DNA from: JAWLHU01 sp049325315
Lineage (GTDB): Bacteria > Bacillota > Sulfobacillia > Symbiobacteriales > Symbiobacteriaceae
Direction of reading: 5' to 3'
Assembly (NCBI GenBank): GCA_049325315.1
Contig: JBMONB010000009.1
Span: 68,661-132,660, forward strand
DNA length: 64,000 bases
In this document: in pieces, positions 50,341 to 59,067 of the stretch
Position numbering within the stretch: position 1 is the stretch's first letter
Layout of the letters: the number at the start of each line of letters is the position of its first letter
The notes under the pieces: model-generated
Databases searched by the model: none
Seen by the model: only the letters and a program-made list of their open reading frames with translations
What the model was told of the DNA's origin: nothing
Made by a program: the position numbers and the translations under genes

Positions 50341-51234
50341 GTGAGGCGTCCTTCGCCGCTGGTGTTGAAGCGCTGGGGCTTCGCCTATCTTATCCTGCTG
50401 CCTATTCTCCTGCTGTACATCTACTTGCGGTTCATCCCGATCGGGAAGATCTTCTGGATGAGCCTGTTTAACTGGAAGCTCATCGGCAAGAACTTCCCCT
50501 TCATCGGCCTGCAGAACTACATCGGCCTCCTTCAGGATGACCGGTTCCTGGAGGCCATGCGGAATACGACCATCTTCGCCCTAGTCACGGTGGTGATCTC
50601 GGTGATTCTCGGACTTACCCTGGCCACCCTACTCGCCAAGGGCGGGGGCATGTCCAGCCTGTACGAGGCGCTCTACTTCCTGCCCGCCATCACCCCGATG
50701 GTTCCGGTCACCCTGGCCTGGCGGTGGATCTTCGACTTTCAGTACGGGATTCTCAACAACCTCCTGGGACTGGTGGGCATACCCCCTCAGCCCTGGCTTT
50801 CAGACGGGAGAATGGCGATGGTTGCGATCATCATCCTCACCGTCTGGAAGGTGGTCGGCTACAACATGATCATCTTCCTGGTGGGGATCCGGGCGATTCC
50901 CGGGGTCTACTACGAGGCGGCCGCCGTTGACGGCGCCAACCCGTGGTCCCAGTTCAGGCACATTACGGTGCCGCTGCTGGCTCCGGTTACGCTCTTCGTG
51001 ATGGTGATGACGACCATTCAGAGCTACAACGTCTTTACCCAGGTCTACGTGATGGCCTCAGATGTTCAGGGGGCACCCGGCAAGTTGGTCCGAGTGCTGG
51101 TCTATGACATGTTCGAGAACGGCTTCCGGTTCTACAAGATGGGCTACGCCGCTGCAGAGGGGGTGTTCCTATTCTTAATCGTGTTGGTTCTGACGCTCCT
51201 TCAGTTCCGGTCGTTCAAACATCAAAACGCCTGA
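50341..51234 (+). CDS. Sugar ABC transporter permease (MalF/UgpA type)
   Basis: The 297-residue permease has six membrane segments. The EAA loop, which contacts the ATPase, is EAAAVDGANPWSQFRHITVPL at about residues 195-215. GTG 50341 follows GGAGG by 7 nt. No ATPase gene of the MalK type is present in the operon, so a shared ATPase encoded elsewhere must energise the importer, as in many Gram-positive CUT1 systems. Confidence 0.93.
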   Translation: MRRPSPLVLKRWGFAYLILLPILLLYIYLRFIPIGKIFWMSLFNWKLIGKNFPFIGLQNYIGLLQDDRFLEAMRNTTIFALVTVVISVILGLTLATLLAKGGGMSSLYEALYFLPAITPMVPVTLAWRWIFDFQYGILNNLLGLVGIPPQPWLSDGRMAMVAIIILTVWKVVGYNMIIFLVGIRAIPGVYYEAAAVDGANPWSQFRHITVPLLAPVTLFVMVMTTIQSYNVFTQVYVMASDVQGAPGKLVRVLVYDMFENGFRFYKMGYAAAEGVFLFLIVLVLTLLQFRSFKHQNA

Positions 51235-51302
51235 CGGAGCGGCGGGGTAGGGCCCCACTGGGATTCCTGCGGGGACTCACCCCGGGGGGCTTCCTCCTCC
51301 AC

Positions 51303-52094
51303 GTGGTTCTGCTGGCGGGCGCCTTCGCCATGGCCTTCCCCCTCCTGTGGCTGCTCTCGACGGCGCTGCGGCCCGAGGCTGAGCTCCTCCAGCTGCCGCC
51401 GCGCATTTTGCCCAGCCAGTGGACGCTCAGCAACTTCACCGGCGTCTTCAATGCCGCCCCCTTTGGCCGCTACTTCCTAAACAGCATGATCTTCGCCACG
51501 GGCTCCACCTTCGGCATTCTGACCACCTCGCTGATCGCCGGGTATATCTTCGCGAAGTTCCGCTTCCCGGGAAATCAGCTTCTCTTCATGGCGATCCTGG
51601 CTACGGCGATCGTGCCGTTTGAGATCTACATGATTCCGCTCTACCTGCTCATGAAGGATCTGAAGTTGATCAACACCATGCCGGGCATACTCCTGCCCTA
51701 TCTGGTCATGAGCTACGGAATCTTCTTCATGCGCCAGAACGTGATTGCGTCGATCCCGGATGAGTTGTTAGAAGCGGCCCGCATTGACGGCCTCTCCGAA
51801 TGGGGCATCATGTGGCGGATTGTGATGCCACTGCTGGCTCCGGCCATGAGCGCCCTGGCGATCTTCGCCTTTCTTCAGGCCTGGACCGCCTTCATCTGGC
51901 CGCTTCTGGTGATCAACACCAAGGATCTCTATACCATGGAACTGGGCCTCTCCATGTTCCAGACCGGGTTCACGGTTCACTTCGGACTGACGGCTGCCGG
52001 CTCCATTCTCAGCCTCCTGCCGATTGTGATCACCTTCCTCTTCCTGCGCCGCCAGATCATCGAGGGTGTCACGCTGACCGGCCTGAAGGGATAG
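51303..52094 (+). CDS. Sugar ABC transporter permease (MalG/UgpE type)
   Basis: The permease has six membrane segments and the EAA loop EAARIDGLSEWGIMWRIVMPL. GTG 51303 gives 263 residues but starts inside the first hydrophobic segment. The same frame stays open upstream with sensible coding (LGFLRGLTPGGFLLHV), yet offers no ATG, GTG or TTG before the previous stop. A CTG at 51231, overlapping that stop, would give about 287 residues, the normal family length. The real start is therefore uncertain and may be non-canonical. Confidence 0.9.
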   Translation: MVLLAGAFAMAFPLLWLLSTALRPEAELLQLPPRILPSQWTLSNFTGVFNAAPFGRYFLNSMIFATGSTFGILTTSLIAGYIFAKFRFPGNQLLFMAILATAIVPFEIYMIPLYLLMKDLKLINTMPGILLPYLVMSYGIFFMRQNVIASIPDELLEAARIDGLSEWGIMWRIVMPLLAPAMSALAIFAFLQAWTAFIWPLLVINTKDLYTMELGLSMFQTGFTVHFGLTAAGSILSLLPIVITFLFLRRQIIEGVTLTGLKG

Positions 52095-52106
52095 GAGGTT
52101 GTGTCG

Positions 52107-53282
52107 ATGATTCTGTCCGGCCGCCTGGCGGAGACAGCTGATCTGGTTTCCATTGAAGTCGGGGAGGGCAAGATCACCAGGATCGCCCCGGCACCAGATG
52201 ACAGCGCAGCGGGTCACTTCGTGGTGGCACCAGGCTTTATTGACATGCAGGTCAACGGCTTCGCTGGCTTTGACTTCTGCGATCCGGCCGTGACCACGGC
52301 AGAGATCCGGCAGTTGATCGGCAGGCTTCAGGAGCGGGGGGTGACCACCCTCTGCCCCACGGTGGTGACCGGCTCCCATGAGCAGATGGCCGCCTCCATC
52401 GGCGCCATCGCCCGGGCCTGCGAGGAGGATTCAGCCGTGGGGCGGGCGGTGGCCTGCATCCATGTGGAAGGGCCCTATATCTCCCCGGAAGACGGCCCCC
52501 GCGGGGCGCACGCGCAGGAGCATGTCCGCCCGCCAGACTGGGCGGAGTTCCAGCGGTGGCAGGAGTTGGCCGGCGGCCGCATCGGCATGGTCACCCTTTC
52601 GCCCGAGTACCCCGAAGCGCCCGACTTCATCCGGCGGGCCACCGGGGCGGGGGTGCTGGTCTCCATTGGCCATACCGGCGCAGATACCGAGGCGATCGCG
52701 CAGGCGGTGGAGGCCGGTGCCCGTTTCTCCACCCACCTGGGCAATGGGGCGCATGCCCTCATTCGGCGGCATCCGAACTACATCTGGGACCAGTTGGCAG
52801 ACGACCGGCTGATGGCAGGGTTGATCTTTGACGGGCACCACCTTCCGCCCTCGGTGATGAAGGTGATGCTCAGGGCCAAGTCGCTGGAGCGGTGCGTGCT
52901 GGTGAGCGACGCCGTGGCTGTGGCGGGCCTCCCCCCCGGTATCTACGAGGGCCGCGTCGGCAAGCGGGTCGAACTCCTCCCCTCCGGGCGACTGGTTCTT
53001 CAAGGAACCCCCTACCTGGCAGGGTCGGCATCCCACCTGCTGGACGGGGTGAACAACGCCATCGCTCTGGCCGGTCTCTCCACCGGTGAGGCGATTCGCC
53101 TGGCCACAACCAACCCGGCCCGGGCCATGGGCCTGGAGCAGAGGCTGGGGGCGATTCTGCCCGGGGCTGATGCGAACCTCGTTCTGCTGGAACAAGACAG
53201 TGTGAGCGGCCTCCTCTCCGTTGCGGCCACCATGGTGGCGGGAGAGTGGGTCCACAAGCGGAAAGGAATGGACCTATCTTGA
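52107..53282 (+). CDS. N-acetylglucosamine-6-phosphate deacetylase-like amidohydrolase
   Basis: The 391-residue protein starts at ATG 52107, eight bases after GGAGG. NagA landmarks are VVAPGFIDMQVNGFAGFDF, IHVEGPYISPEDGPRGAH, SIGHTGADTEAIAQA, FDGHHLPPSVM and the catalytic aspartate in LVSDAVAVAGLPPG. The segment THLGNGAHALIRRHPNYIW replaces the usual THLFNAM. This marks a distinct subfamily that may deacylate another amino-sugar phosphate. It overlaps the next gene by 4 nt. Confidence 0.82.
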   Translation: MILSGRLAETADLVSIEVGEGKITRIAPAPDDSAAGHFVVAPGFIDMQVNGFAGFDFCDPAVTTAEIRQLIGRLQERGVTTLCPTVVTGSHEQMAASIGAIARACEEDSAVGRAVACIHVEGPYISPEDGPRGAHAQEHVRPPDWAEFQRWQELAGGRIGMVTLSPEYPEAPDFIRRATGAGVLVSIGHTGADTEAIAQAVEAGARFSTHLGNGAHALIRRHPNYIWDQLADDRLMAGLIFDGHHLPPSVMKVMLRAKSLERCVLVSDAVAVAGLPPGIYEGRVGKRVELLPSGRLVLQGTPYLAGSASHLLDGVNNAIALAGLSTGEAIRLATTNPARAMGLEQRLGAILPGADANLVLLEQDSVSGLLSVAATMVAGEWVHKRKGMDLS

Positions 53283-54043
53283 CAGTGTTGAACCGCTCCT
53301 ACGAGTCCCTGCGCGTTGCGGTATATCCCACCCGGCAGGAGATGGGCCATGCGGCCGCCACCTATGTGGCAGACCGGCTGCGCCGCCTGCTCTCTGAGCA
53401 GCAACGGGTGAGGATGGCCTTCGCCGCCGCACCCTCCCAGACCGAGTTCCTGGCGGCCCTCGTGGCCGAAACCGGCATCGACTGGAGCCGCGTGGTGGCC
53501 TGCCACCTCGACGAGTACGTCGGGATTCCTGCAGACCACGCCGCCTCGTTCGGGCGTTGGCTGGACCGGCACCTGTTCCAGCGGGTGGGGTTTGGTGAGG
53601 TCCACTACTGGAATCCCCAGGCCCCTGACCCGCAGGCGGAGTGCGACCGGTATGGCGCCCTTCTGGCGGAAGGACCGCTCGATATGGCCTGCATCGGCAT
53701 TGGCGAGAACGGCCACCTGGCCTTTAACGACCCTCACGTGGCCGATTTTACGACGTCCCGGGCTACCTCCCTGGTAAGTCTGGACGAGACCAGCCGCCAG
53801 CAGCAGGTGAAGGACGGATGCTTCCCGGCGGTAAGCGAGGTTCCCCGGCAGGCCTGGACCATGACCATCCCCGTGATCATGGGCGCCCGTGTCCTCTCGG
53901 TGGTAGTGCCCGGTACAAACAAGGCCGCAGCGGTGAGGGCTGCACTGACAGGCGAGGTGACAACCACCTGCCCCGCCTCGATTCTACGGCAACATCCCAA
54001 CGCGGTTCTCTTCTTAGACCGGGATTCCTACGGATTGCTGTAA
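53279..54043 (+). CDS. Glucosamine-6-phosphate deaminase-like protein (NagB family)
   Basis: The 254-residue protein starts at TTG 53279, overlapping the previous stop (TTGA); GTG 53285 is an alternative. VVACHLDEYVGIPADHAASF and IGIGENGHLAFNDPHVADF are the NagB catalytic blocks (Asp, and the Glu-Asn-Gly-His loop). The phosphate loop, normally a TGSTP type, reads AFAAAPSQTEFLAAL here, as in several uncharacterised NagB relatives. It should open and deaminate, or isomerise, an amino-sugar phosphate produced by the NagA-like enzyme. Confidence 0.82.
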   Translation: MTVLNRSYESLRVAVYPTRQEMGHAAATYVADRLRRLLSEQQRVRMAFAAAPSQTEFLAALVAETGIDWSRVVACHLDEYVGIPADHAASFGRWLDRHLFQRVGFGEVHYWNPQAPDPQAECDRYGALLAEGPLDMACIGIGENGHLAFNDPHVADFTTSRATSLVSLDETSRQQQVKDGCFPAVSEVPRQAWTMTIPVIMGARVLSVVVPGTNKAAAVRAALTGEVTTTCPASILRQHPNAVLFLDRDSYGLL

Positions 54044-54095
54044 GGGCGGACAACCCGCCTCCTGCCCGCGGCTGTTTAGAAAGGAGCGGTGATCC

Positions 54096-55289
54096 ATGGC
54101 CTCTCAGTTGGCTCTGCACGGTGGAACACCAGTACGAACGCGCCCCTTTCCCGCCTGGCCTGTCTTTGACACGGCGGAGGAAGAGTCGCTCCTCAAGGCG
54201 CTCCGGTCCGGAAAGTGGGGCTCCCTGGAAGGGGAGATGGTCCGGACCTTTGAGCGGGAGTTTGCCCAGCTGCACGGCGCCCGGTACGGGGTGACCGTGG
54301 TCAATGGCACAATGGCGCTGGCTGTTGCGCTGCGCGCCCTGGGCGTGGGCCCGGGCGACGAGGTGCTGGTGCCGCCTTACACCTTCATTGCCACCGCCAG
54401 CGCCGCCTTCATGGTGGGGGCGATTCCCGTTTTCGTCGATGTGGATCCCGAAACGCTCCTGCTGGATCCGGCAAAGATTGAGGCCGCTGTGACGCCCCGG
54501 ACAAAGGCGATCATTCCGGTCCACTACGGGGGATGCCCGGCAGATATGGACCGGATCATGGCTGCGGCGAAGAAGCACGGCCTGAAGGTCATTGAGGACG
54601 CCGCCCAGGCTCACGGGGCCTCCTGGCGGGGGCAGATGGCGGGGTCCATCGGCGATGTGGGGACGTTCAGTTTCCAGTCGTCCAAGGCGATGAGCGCCGG
54701 CGAAGGCGGAATCATGCTGACCCAAGACCCCGCTGTGGAAGAGTTGCTCTGGTCGCTCCAGAACGTGGGGCGCCGGCGTGGGGGCGAGTGGTACGAGCAT
54801 GTTCGAATTGGCTGGAACCTGCGGCTAACCGAGTTCCAGGCGGCCATTCTGCTGGCGCAGCTAAAGCGGCTCCCTGCCCAGTTGGAGGCGCGGAGCCGGG
54901 CGGCAGCCTACCTGACCGAACAGTTGAGCCAGATTCCCGGCCTGCACGTGCCCCCGGTGCCCGAAGGGGTAACCGCCCATGGGTGGCACCTCTTTTACTG
55001 CATGTGGCGGGGTGCTGCTGAGAGCGGCATTTCGAAGGAGCATCTTGTCAGGGCGCTAAACGCTGAGGGGATTCCCGTCTTCGGCGGGTATGTGCCGCTC
55101 AATCGCAACCAGGCGATTATCGATGAGATCGCCCGGACGGGCGGCACCCCTCCGGCTGACTGCCCGGTGGCAGAGCGGGCCGTGGCGGACGAGATACTGG
55201 TCTTCCGGATGCAGATGCTCCACGGCACGCAGGACGACCTGAACGATATCGTGGAGGCACTGGCCAAGGTGACTGGGGTGGGGGCATGA
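54096..55289 (+). CDS. DegT/DnrJ/EryC1-family aminotransferase
   Basis: The 397-residue PLP enzyme has the cofactor lysine in FSFQSSKAMSAGEGG (about residue 193), GARYGVTVVNGTMALAVAL near the N-terminus, and IPVHYGGCPADMDRI with EDAAQAHGA (PLP-binding Asp). The family moves amino groups to or from keto sugars and cyclitols. Within a catabolic operon it may remove an amine, or act in a transamination paired with the dehydrogenase that follows. A 52-bp gap and AAAGGAG precede ATG 54096; its stop overlaps the next start. Confidence 0.93.
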   Translation: MASQLALHGGTPVRTRPFPAWPVFDTAEEESLLKALRSGKWGSLEGEMVRTFEREFAQLHGARYGVTVVNGTMALAVALRALGVGPGDEVLVPPYTFIATASAAFMVGAIPVFVDVDPETLLLDPAKIEAAVTPRTKAIIPVHYGGCPADMDRIMAAAKKHGLKVIEDAAQAHGASWRGQMAGSIGDVGTFSFQSSKAMSAGEGGIMLTQDPAVEELLWSLQNVGRRRGGEWYEHVRIGWNLRLTEFQAAILLAQLKRLPAQLEARSRAAAYLTEQLSQIPGLHVPPVPEGVTAHGWHLFYCMWRGAAESGISKEHLVRALNAEGIPVFGGYVPLNRNQAIIDEIARTGGTPPADCPVAERAVADEILVFRMQMLHGTQDDLNDIVEALAKVTGVGA

Positions 55290-56323
55290 GCGGCAGGGAG
55301 ATCGGATTTGGGCTAATCGGCGCCGGCTCCATTGCAGTCCAGCACGCCCAGGCCATTGCCGCGACACCCGGGGCCCGGCTTGTGGCCGTTGCCGGCCGGT
55401 CGGAGAAATCGACCCGGCAGGCCGGTGAGGCCTGGGGGGTCGACTGGTACCTCGATCTGGAGGCGATGCTCCGGCGACCAGACCTGGATGCTGCGGTGAT
55501 CCTGACGCCGTCGGGGCTCCATGTGGAGCACGCCCTGGCTGCGCTTCGCCGGCACAAGCACGTGGTGATCGAAAAGCCCCTCGCCCTCACCCTGGAAGGC
55601 GCAGACGCGCTCCTCGGGGAGAGCCGGGCGCGGGGGCTGACGGTGGCGACCATCAGCCAGCGGCGCTTTGAGCCTGTGATCCAGGCCGTGCGGCAGGCGG
55701 TGCAGAGCGGGGCGTTGGGTCAGATTGCCCTGGTTGAGGGGACGGTCCGGTTCCACCGGGGGCAAGAGTACTACGACAGCGCCGGCTGGCGAGGCACGGT
55801 GGCGATGGACGGCGGCGCGCTCATGAACCAGGGCATCCACATGGTCGATCTGATGCGGTGGATCATGGGGGAACCGGACTCTGTTTCGGGCCACATCGTC
55901 ACCCTGGCCCATCGCATGGAGGCTGAGGATGCGGCCACCGCCTCGATTCGCTTCCGGAACGGGGCGCTGGGAACGATCGCAGCCACCACGTGCGCCTATC
56001 CCGGCTTCGATCAAGAGTTACGGTTCTCTGGGACGAAGGGGTATATCCACGTGGTGGGGCAGGAGGCAGTCGCCTGGCAGGTGCCGGGTATCGCTGCGCC
56101 CGTCTCGGCCTCCTCGCGGGTCTCAGGCGCCAGCGATCCCAAGGCGATCGGCTCGGAGGGGCATGCGCGCCAGTACGCTGATATCACCGCTGCCCTCCTG
56201 GAGGGACGGGCCCCATCGGTCACCGGAGAGCATGGCCGAGAGGCGCTGGAACTGGTGTTAGCCGTCTACGAGTCCTCCCGGACCGGGAGAGCGGTGGTCT
56301 GGAACAAGGAGGTGAGCGCATGA
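55286..56323 (+). CDS. Gfo/Idh/MocA-family oxidoreductase
   Basis: The 345-residue NAD(P)-dependent dehydrogenase has the Rossmann motif GFGLIGAGSIAVQHAQAI and the active-site VVIEKPLALTLEGAD (EKP). The C-terminal beta-sheet domain includes MDGGALMNQGIHMVDLMRWI, with the catalytic His/Asp. It overlaps DegT upstream and the ceramidase-like gene downstream by ATGA in each case. Gfo/Idh enzymes typically oxidise a sugar or inositol hydroxyl to a ketone, which is the substrate type for DegT enzymes; the pair therefore suggests a 3-keto or keto-cyclitol intermediate. Confidence 0.93.
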   Translation: MSGREIGFGLIGAGSIAVQHAQAIAATPGARLVAVAGRSEKSTRQAGEAWGVDWYLDLEAMLRRPDLDAAVILTPSGLHVEHALAALRRHKHVVIEKPLALTLEGADALLGESRARGLTVATISQRRFEPVIQAVRQAVQSGALGQIALVEGTVRFHRGQEYYDSAGWRGTVAMDGGALMNQGIHMVDLMRWIMGEPDSVSGHIVTLAHRMEAEDAATASIRFRNGALGTIAATTCAYPGFDQELRFSGTKGYIHVVGQEAVAWQVPGIAAPVSASSRVSGASDPKAIGSEGHARQYADITAALLEGRAPSVTGEHGREALELVLAVYESSRTGRAVVWNKEVSA

Positions 56324-57591
56324 AGGCCGGAGCGGTTCGGGCGGAGATTACCCCGCCTGCCGGGCTCCATATGGCCGGATTCGGGGCGCGTACCGAGCCG
56401 GCCCGGGGGGCTCACGATCCGCTCTATGTGCGGGCTCTGGTCCTGGAGGGAAGCCAGGGGTGTGCCGCCCTGGTGGCGGCCGACCTGATCCATGTGCCGG
56501 AGCATATTCAGGACGAGGTGATCCGGGCGGTGTCGGCCCGGACGCCCATCGGGCGGGAGCAGATTCAGTTGGTGGGCACCCATACGCATGGCGGCCCGGC
56601 GGTGATTCCCGGCAGTGAGTACAGCGCAGCCCTTGCAGCCGCGATGGCAGACGCCGTGGTTCAGGCGTGGGAGCAACGGCGCGAAGCGCTGGCCGGGGTC
56701 TCCACGGGTACTGTTGGGGGGATTGGCAAGAACCGGCGCCACCCGGAAGGCCCGGTTGACCACGACGTGACCGTTCTGCGGATCGACGACACGGCGGGCC
56801 GGGGGATCGCCACCCTGGTCAATTACAGCTGCCACCCCACCACGCTGGGGCCGGACAATCTGCTGTACACCGCCGACTACCCCGGCGTCGCCTGTGCTGA
56901 AATCGACCGGGAGGCGGAGGGAATCGCCATCTTCACCACCGGCGCCCAGGGCGATGTAAACCCTGGCGGCTACTCTGCCGAGGGCTCCATGATCGGCCAT
57001 GTGGTCCCGTGGCGGAACTACCAGTCTGCCGAGCAGTACGGCAAGGCGGTGGCCCGGGTTGCGCTGGAGGTCCGTGGGCGGCTCCGGCCAGAGCCTGGCG
57101 ATCGGGTCTGGGGCCGGAGCCGGGTGCTCGAGCTGTCGCGCAAGGAGCTGCCGTCAGCGGCAGAGGCGCAGCAGCGGATGGAGGCAGCTCGCGAGGCGGT
57201 ACTGAAGGCTCAGGCTTCAGGCACGCGAGAGGAGCTGACAACTGCCCAACTCGCCTACGGCTACGCACAGGTGACGCTCCACCAGGCGAAGGCCCCCGAC
57301 CGGGACCAGCCGGTTCGGGTCCGGGTCAGCGCCCTGGCCCTCGGGCCGGCCACCCATGTGGGGATCGCCGGGGAGCTGTTCGCCGAGCTGGGCATGCAGA
57401 TCAAGCGGGCGGTCGGGCAGGGCGCTACCTTCGTGGCGGTTCTTTCCGACGGCTCCATCGGGTACATTCCCACCCGACAGGCCTTCGCCGAGGGAGGCTA
57501 CGAGCCCGCAGCCAGCGTGCTGCTCCCCGGCGGGGGTGAGGCGATCACCGAGGCAGCCATCGGCCTGGCCACAGGGCCGGAGAAGGGGTGA
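56320..57591 (+). CDS. Neutral/alkaline ceramidase-like protein
   Basis: The 423-residue protein matches the N-terminal domain of neutral ceramidases: AGAVRAEITPPAGLHMAGFG, GTHTHGGPAVIPGSEY (metal-binding histidines) and VNYSCHPTTLGPDN. The usual catalytic NSGDVSPN is replaced by GAQGDVNPGG, so the nucleophilic serine is an asparagine. No signal peptide is present, so it acts in the cytoplasm, unlike true ceramidases. It is probably a metal-dependent amidase or related hydrolase acting on an N-acylated small molecule. GGAGGTG precedes ATG 56320. Confidence 0.8.
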   Translation: MKAGAVRAEITPPAGLHMAGFGARTEPARGAHDPLYVRALVLEGSQGCAALVAADLIHVPEHIQDEVIRAVSARTPIGREQIQLVGTHTHGGPAVIPGSEYSAALAAAMADAVVQAWEQRREALAGVSTGTVGGIGKNRRHPEGPVDHDVTVLRIDDTAGRGIATLVNYSCHPTTLGPDNLLYTADYPGVACAEIDREAEGIAIFTTGAQGDVNPGGYSAEGSMIGHVVPWRNYQSAEQYGKAVARVALEVRGRLRPEPGDRVWGRSRVLELSRKELPSAAEAQQRMEAAREAVLKAQASGTREELTTAQLAYGYAQVTLHQAKAPDRDQPVRVRVSALALGPATHVGIAGELFAELGMQIKRAVGQGATFVAVLSDGSIGYIPTRQAFAEGGYEPAASVLLPGGGEAITEAAIGLATGPEKG

Positions 57592-57596
57592 GCCGC

Positions 57597-59015
57597 ATGT
57601 ACCGGATCGGTTCACCGCTTCGCTACCACCGCCGCCTGCTGTCGGAGAACCCCACCCTGACCGACATCAGGACCGTGGTCCCCGACTATGCGGCCATGCT
57701 TGTCTCAGTCATGACCGCCCTGGCAGACCGGTATGACGGGCGACCAGCATACCCGTATATTGACACCAAACTAGACCTGATCACCGGGGAGGACTTCGAC
57801 CCCGCGGACCCGCTCCGGGGGCATGGAACCATCTACGGGTGGATTCAGGGGCGGGGGCTGGAGGCGCTGGTCGACCATGTGCGCTGGCTTAGGCGTCATG
57901 CGGAGATTGCCGAAGGGCAGCACCTGATCCCCCGGCTGGAGCGCATGATCCGGGAGGTCTATGCGAACCTGCGAAGGGTCTGGCACCAAAACGGAGGGCA
58001 CGTCTTCTTCTTCATGACCCCTGAGGGCGAGCCCTTCAACCTGGTGGACGGCCGCCGCGAGCCGTTGAGGTCGTGGGACCCGGGTATCTATGGGTACAGC
58101 GATACCTTTTCGGCCAAAGGGCTTTACGCTGCTGCTCATTACCTCGGGGACACCACGGGGATGAAGGAAGCCCAGCAGTACTGTCACCAGGTGGATCAGG
58201 CGATCTGGGAGGGGCGGTTCTGGCCCAACGAGCGGGAGAATCCACCCGACAGCGCTGCGTCGCTGAACCGCCAGTCTGGCCCCCGGTTTCAGGGACCTTA
58301 CATGATCCACCTGGGAACCGCCGCCGTGCTGGCCGAAGCCGGGCAGGATCCCTCCGCTGTGGAGATGGGCCTCCGGCTCATTCGCCACATTCTCCGGACC
58401 CACGTCAACCTGGGCCGTCTGTCCCAGTTCCAGCATGGAGACCTGTGGGAGGCGGTAGGGGAGAATGGCGAGCCCTATGAAGAAGACGGCTTGGTTCGGA
58501 CCAACCCGGGGCATGCCATTGAGTTTGCCGGGCTTGGCCTAAAGTTCACCGCCGCAGCCAAGCGTCACCCTGGCTGCCGGCCCGAGCAGCGGGCGGAGAT
58601 CGCAGAGATCGAGGCGCTCATGCCCTCCGTTCTCGCCCGGAACTTCGCCAACGGCTACTTGCCAGGGCCAGGGGGAATCTGTCTCTCAGTCGACCTGGTC
58701 TCCAGGAACCCAGTCAGCGAGATCATGCCCTGGTGGAGCCTGCCCGAGACCATTCGGGCGGCTGCAGAAAGCTGGCAGGTTGCCCGCACCGAGGAGGAGC
58801 GCCGGGAATGCCTGCGCATCCTGAGCAGCGCTCATAACGCCTTCGCCCAGCATTACGTCCGCCCCGACCTGCATCTCATGGCCTACCAGACCCGCTCCAC
58901 AGCGGGGAAACCGGTCAGCGTGATCCCGGCGACCGCCGATGCCGACCCGGGCTACCATACCGGCTGCAGCATCCTGGACTTCCTTCGGGTCCTCGAGGAG
59001 CAGCCGGCCGGGTAG
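57597..59015 (+). CDS. AGE-family (N-acylglucosamine 2-epimerase-like) protein
   Basis: The 472-residue protein is predicted to be an (alpha/alpha)6 barrel. GHVFFFMTPEGEPFNLVDGR, GIYGYSDTFSAKGLYAAAHY and RTNPGHAIEFAGLGLKFTA resemble the conserved histidine- and arginine-bearing helices of AGE-type epimerases and isomerases. The last third (PWWSLPETIRAAAESW) fits the C-terminal active-site helix. ATG 57597 has AAGGGGTG upstream; GTG 57588 overlaps the previous stop. It is the last gene of the operon, before its terminator. Epimerase or isomerase activity on the operon's sugar is likely but unproven. Confidence 0.75.
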   Translation: MYRIGSPLRYHRRLLSENPTLTDIRTVVPDYAAMLVSVMTALADRYDGRPAYPYIDTKLDLITGEDFDPADPLRGHGTIYGWIQGRGLEALVDHVRWLRRHAEIAEGQHLIPRLERMIREVYANLRRVWHQNGGHVFFFMTPEGEPFNLVDGRREPLRSWDPGIYGYSDTFSAKGLYAAAHYLGDTTGMKEAQQYCHQVDQAIWEGRFWPNERENPPDSAASLNRQSGPRFQGPYMIHLGTAAVLAEAGQDPSAVEMGLRLIRHILRTHVNLGRLSQFQHGDLWEAVGENGEPYEEDGLVRTNPGHAIEFAGLGLKFTAAAKRHPGCRPEQRAEIAEIEALMPSVLARNFANGYLPGPGGICLSVDLVSRNPVSEIMPWWSLPETIRAAAESWQVARTEEERRECLRILSSAHNAFAQHYVRPDLHLMAYQTRSTAGKPVSVIPATADADPGYHTGCSILDFLRVLEEQPAG

Positions 59016-59028
59016 TGCTTTGAAACAG

Positions 59029-59059
59029 CGAACCCGTCGCCCTTTTTGCGACGGGTTCG
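59029..59059. terminator. Terminator of the amino-sugar operon
   Basis: CGAACCCGTCGC and GCGACGGGTTCG form a 12-bp perfect stem with a CCTTTTT loop. It lies between convergent genes and can serve both. Confidence 0.8.
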
Positions 59060-59067
59060 TGTACTGT

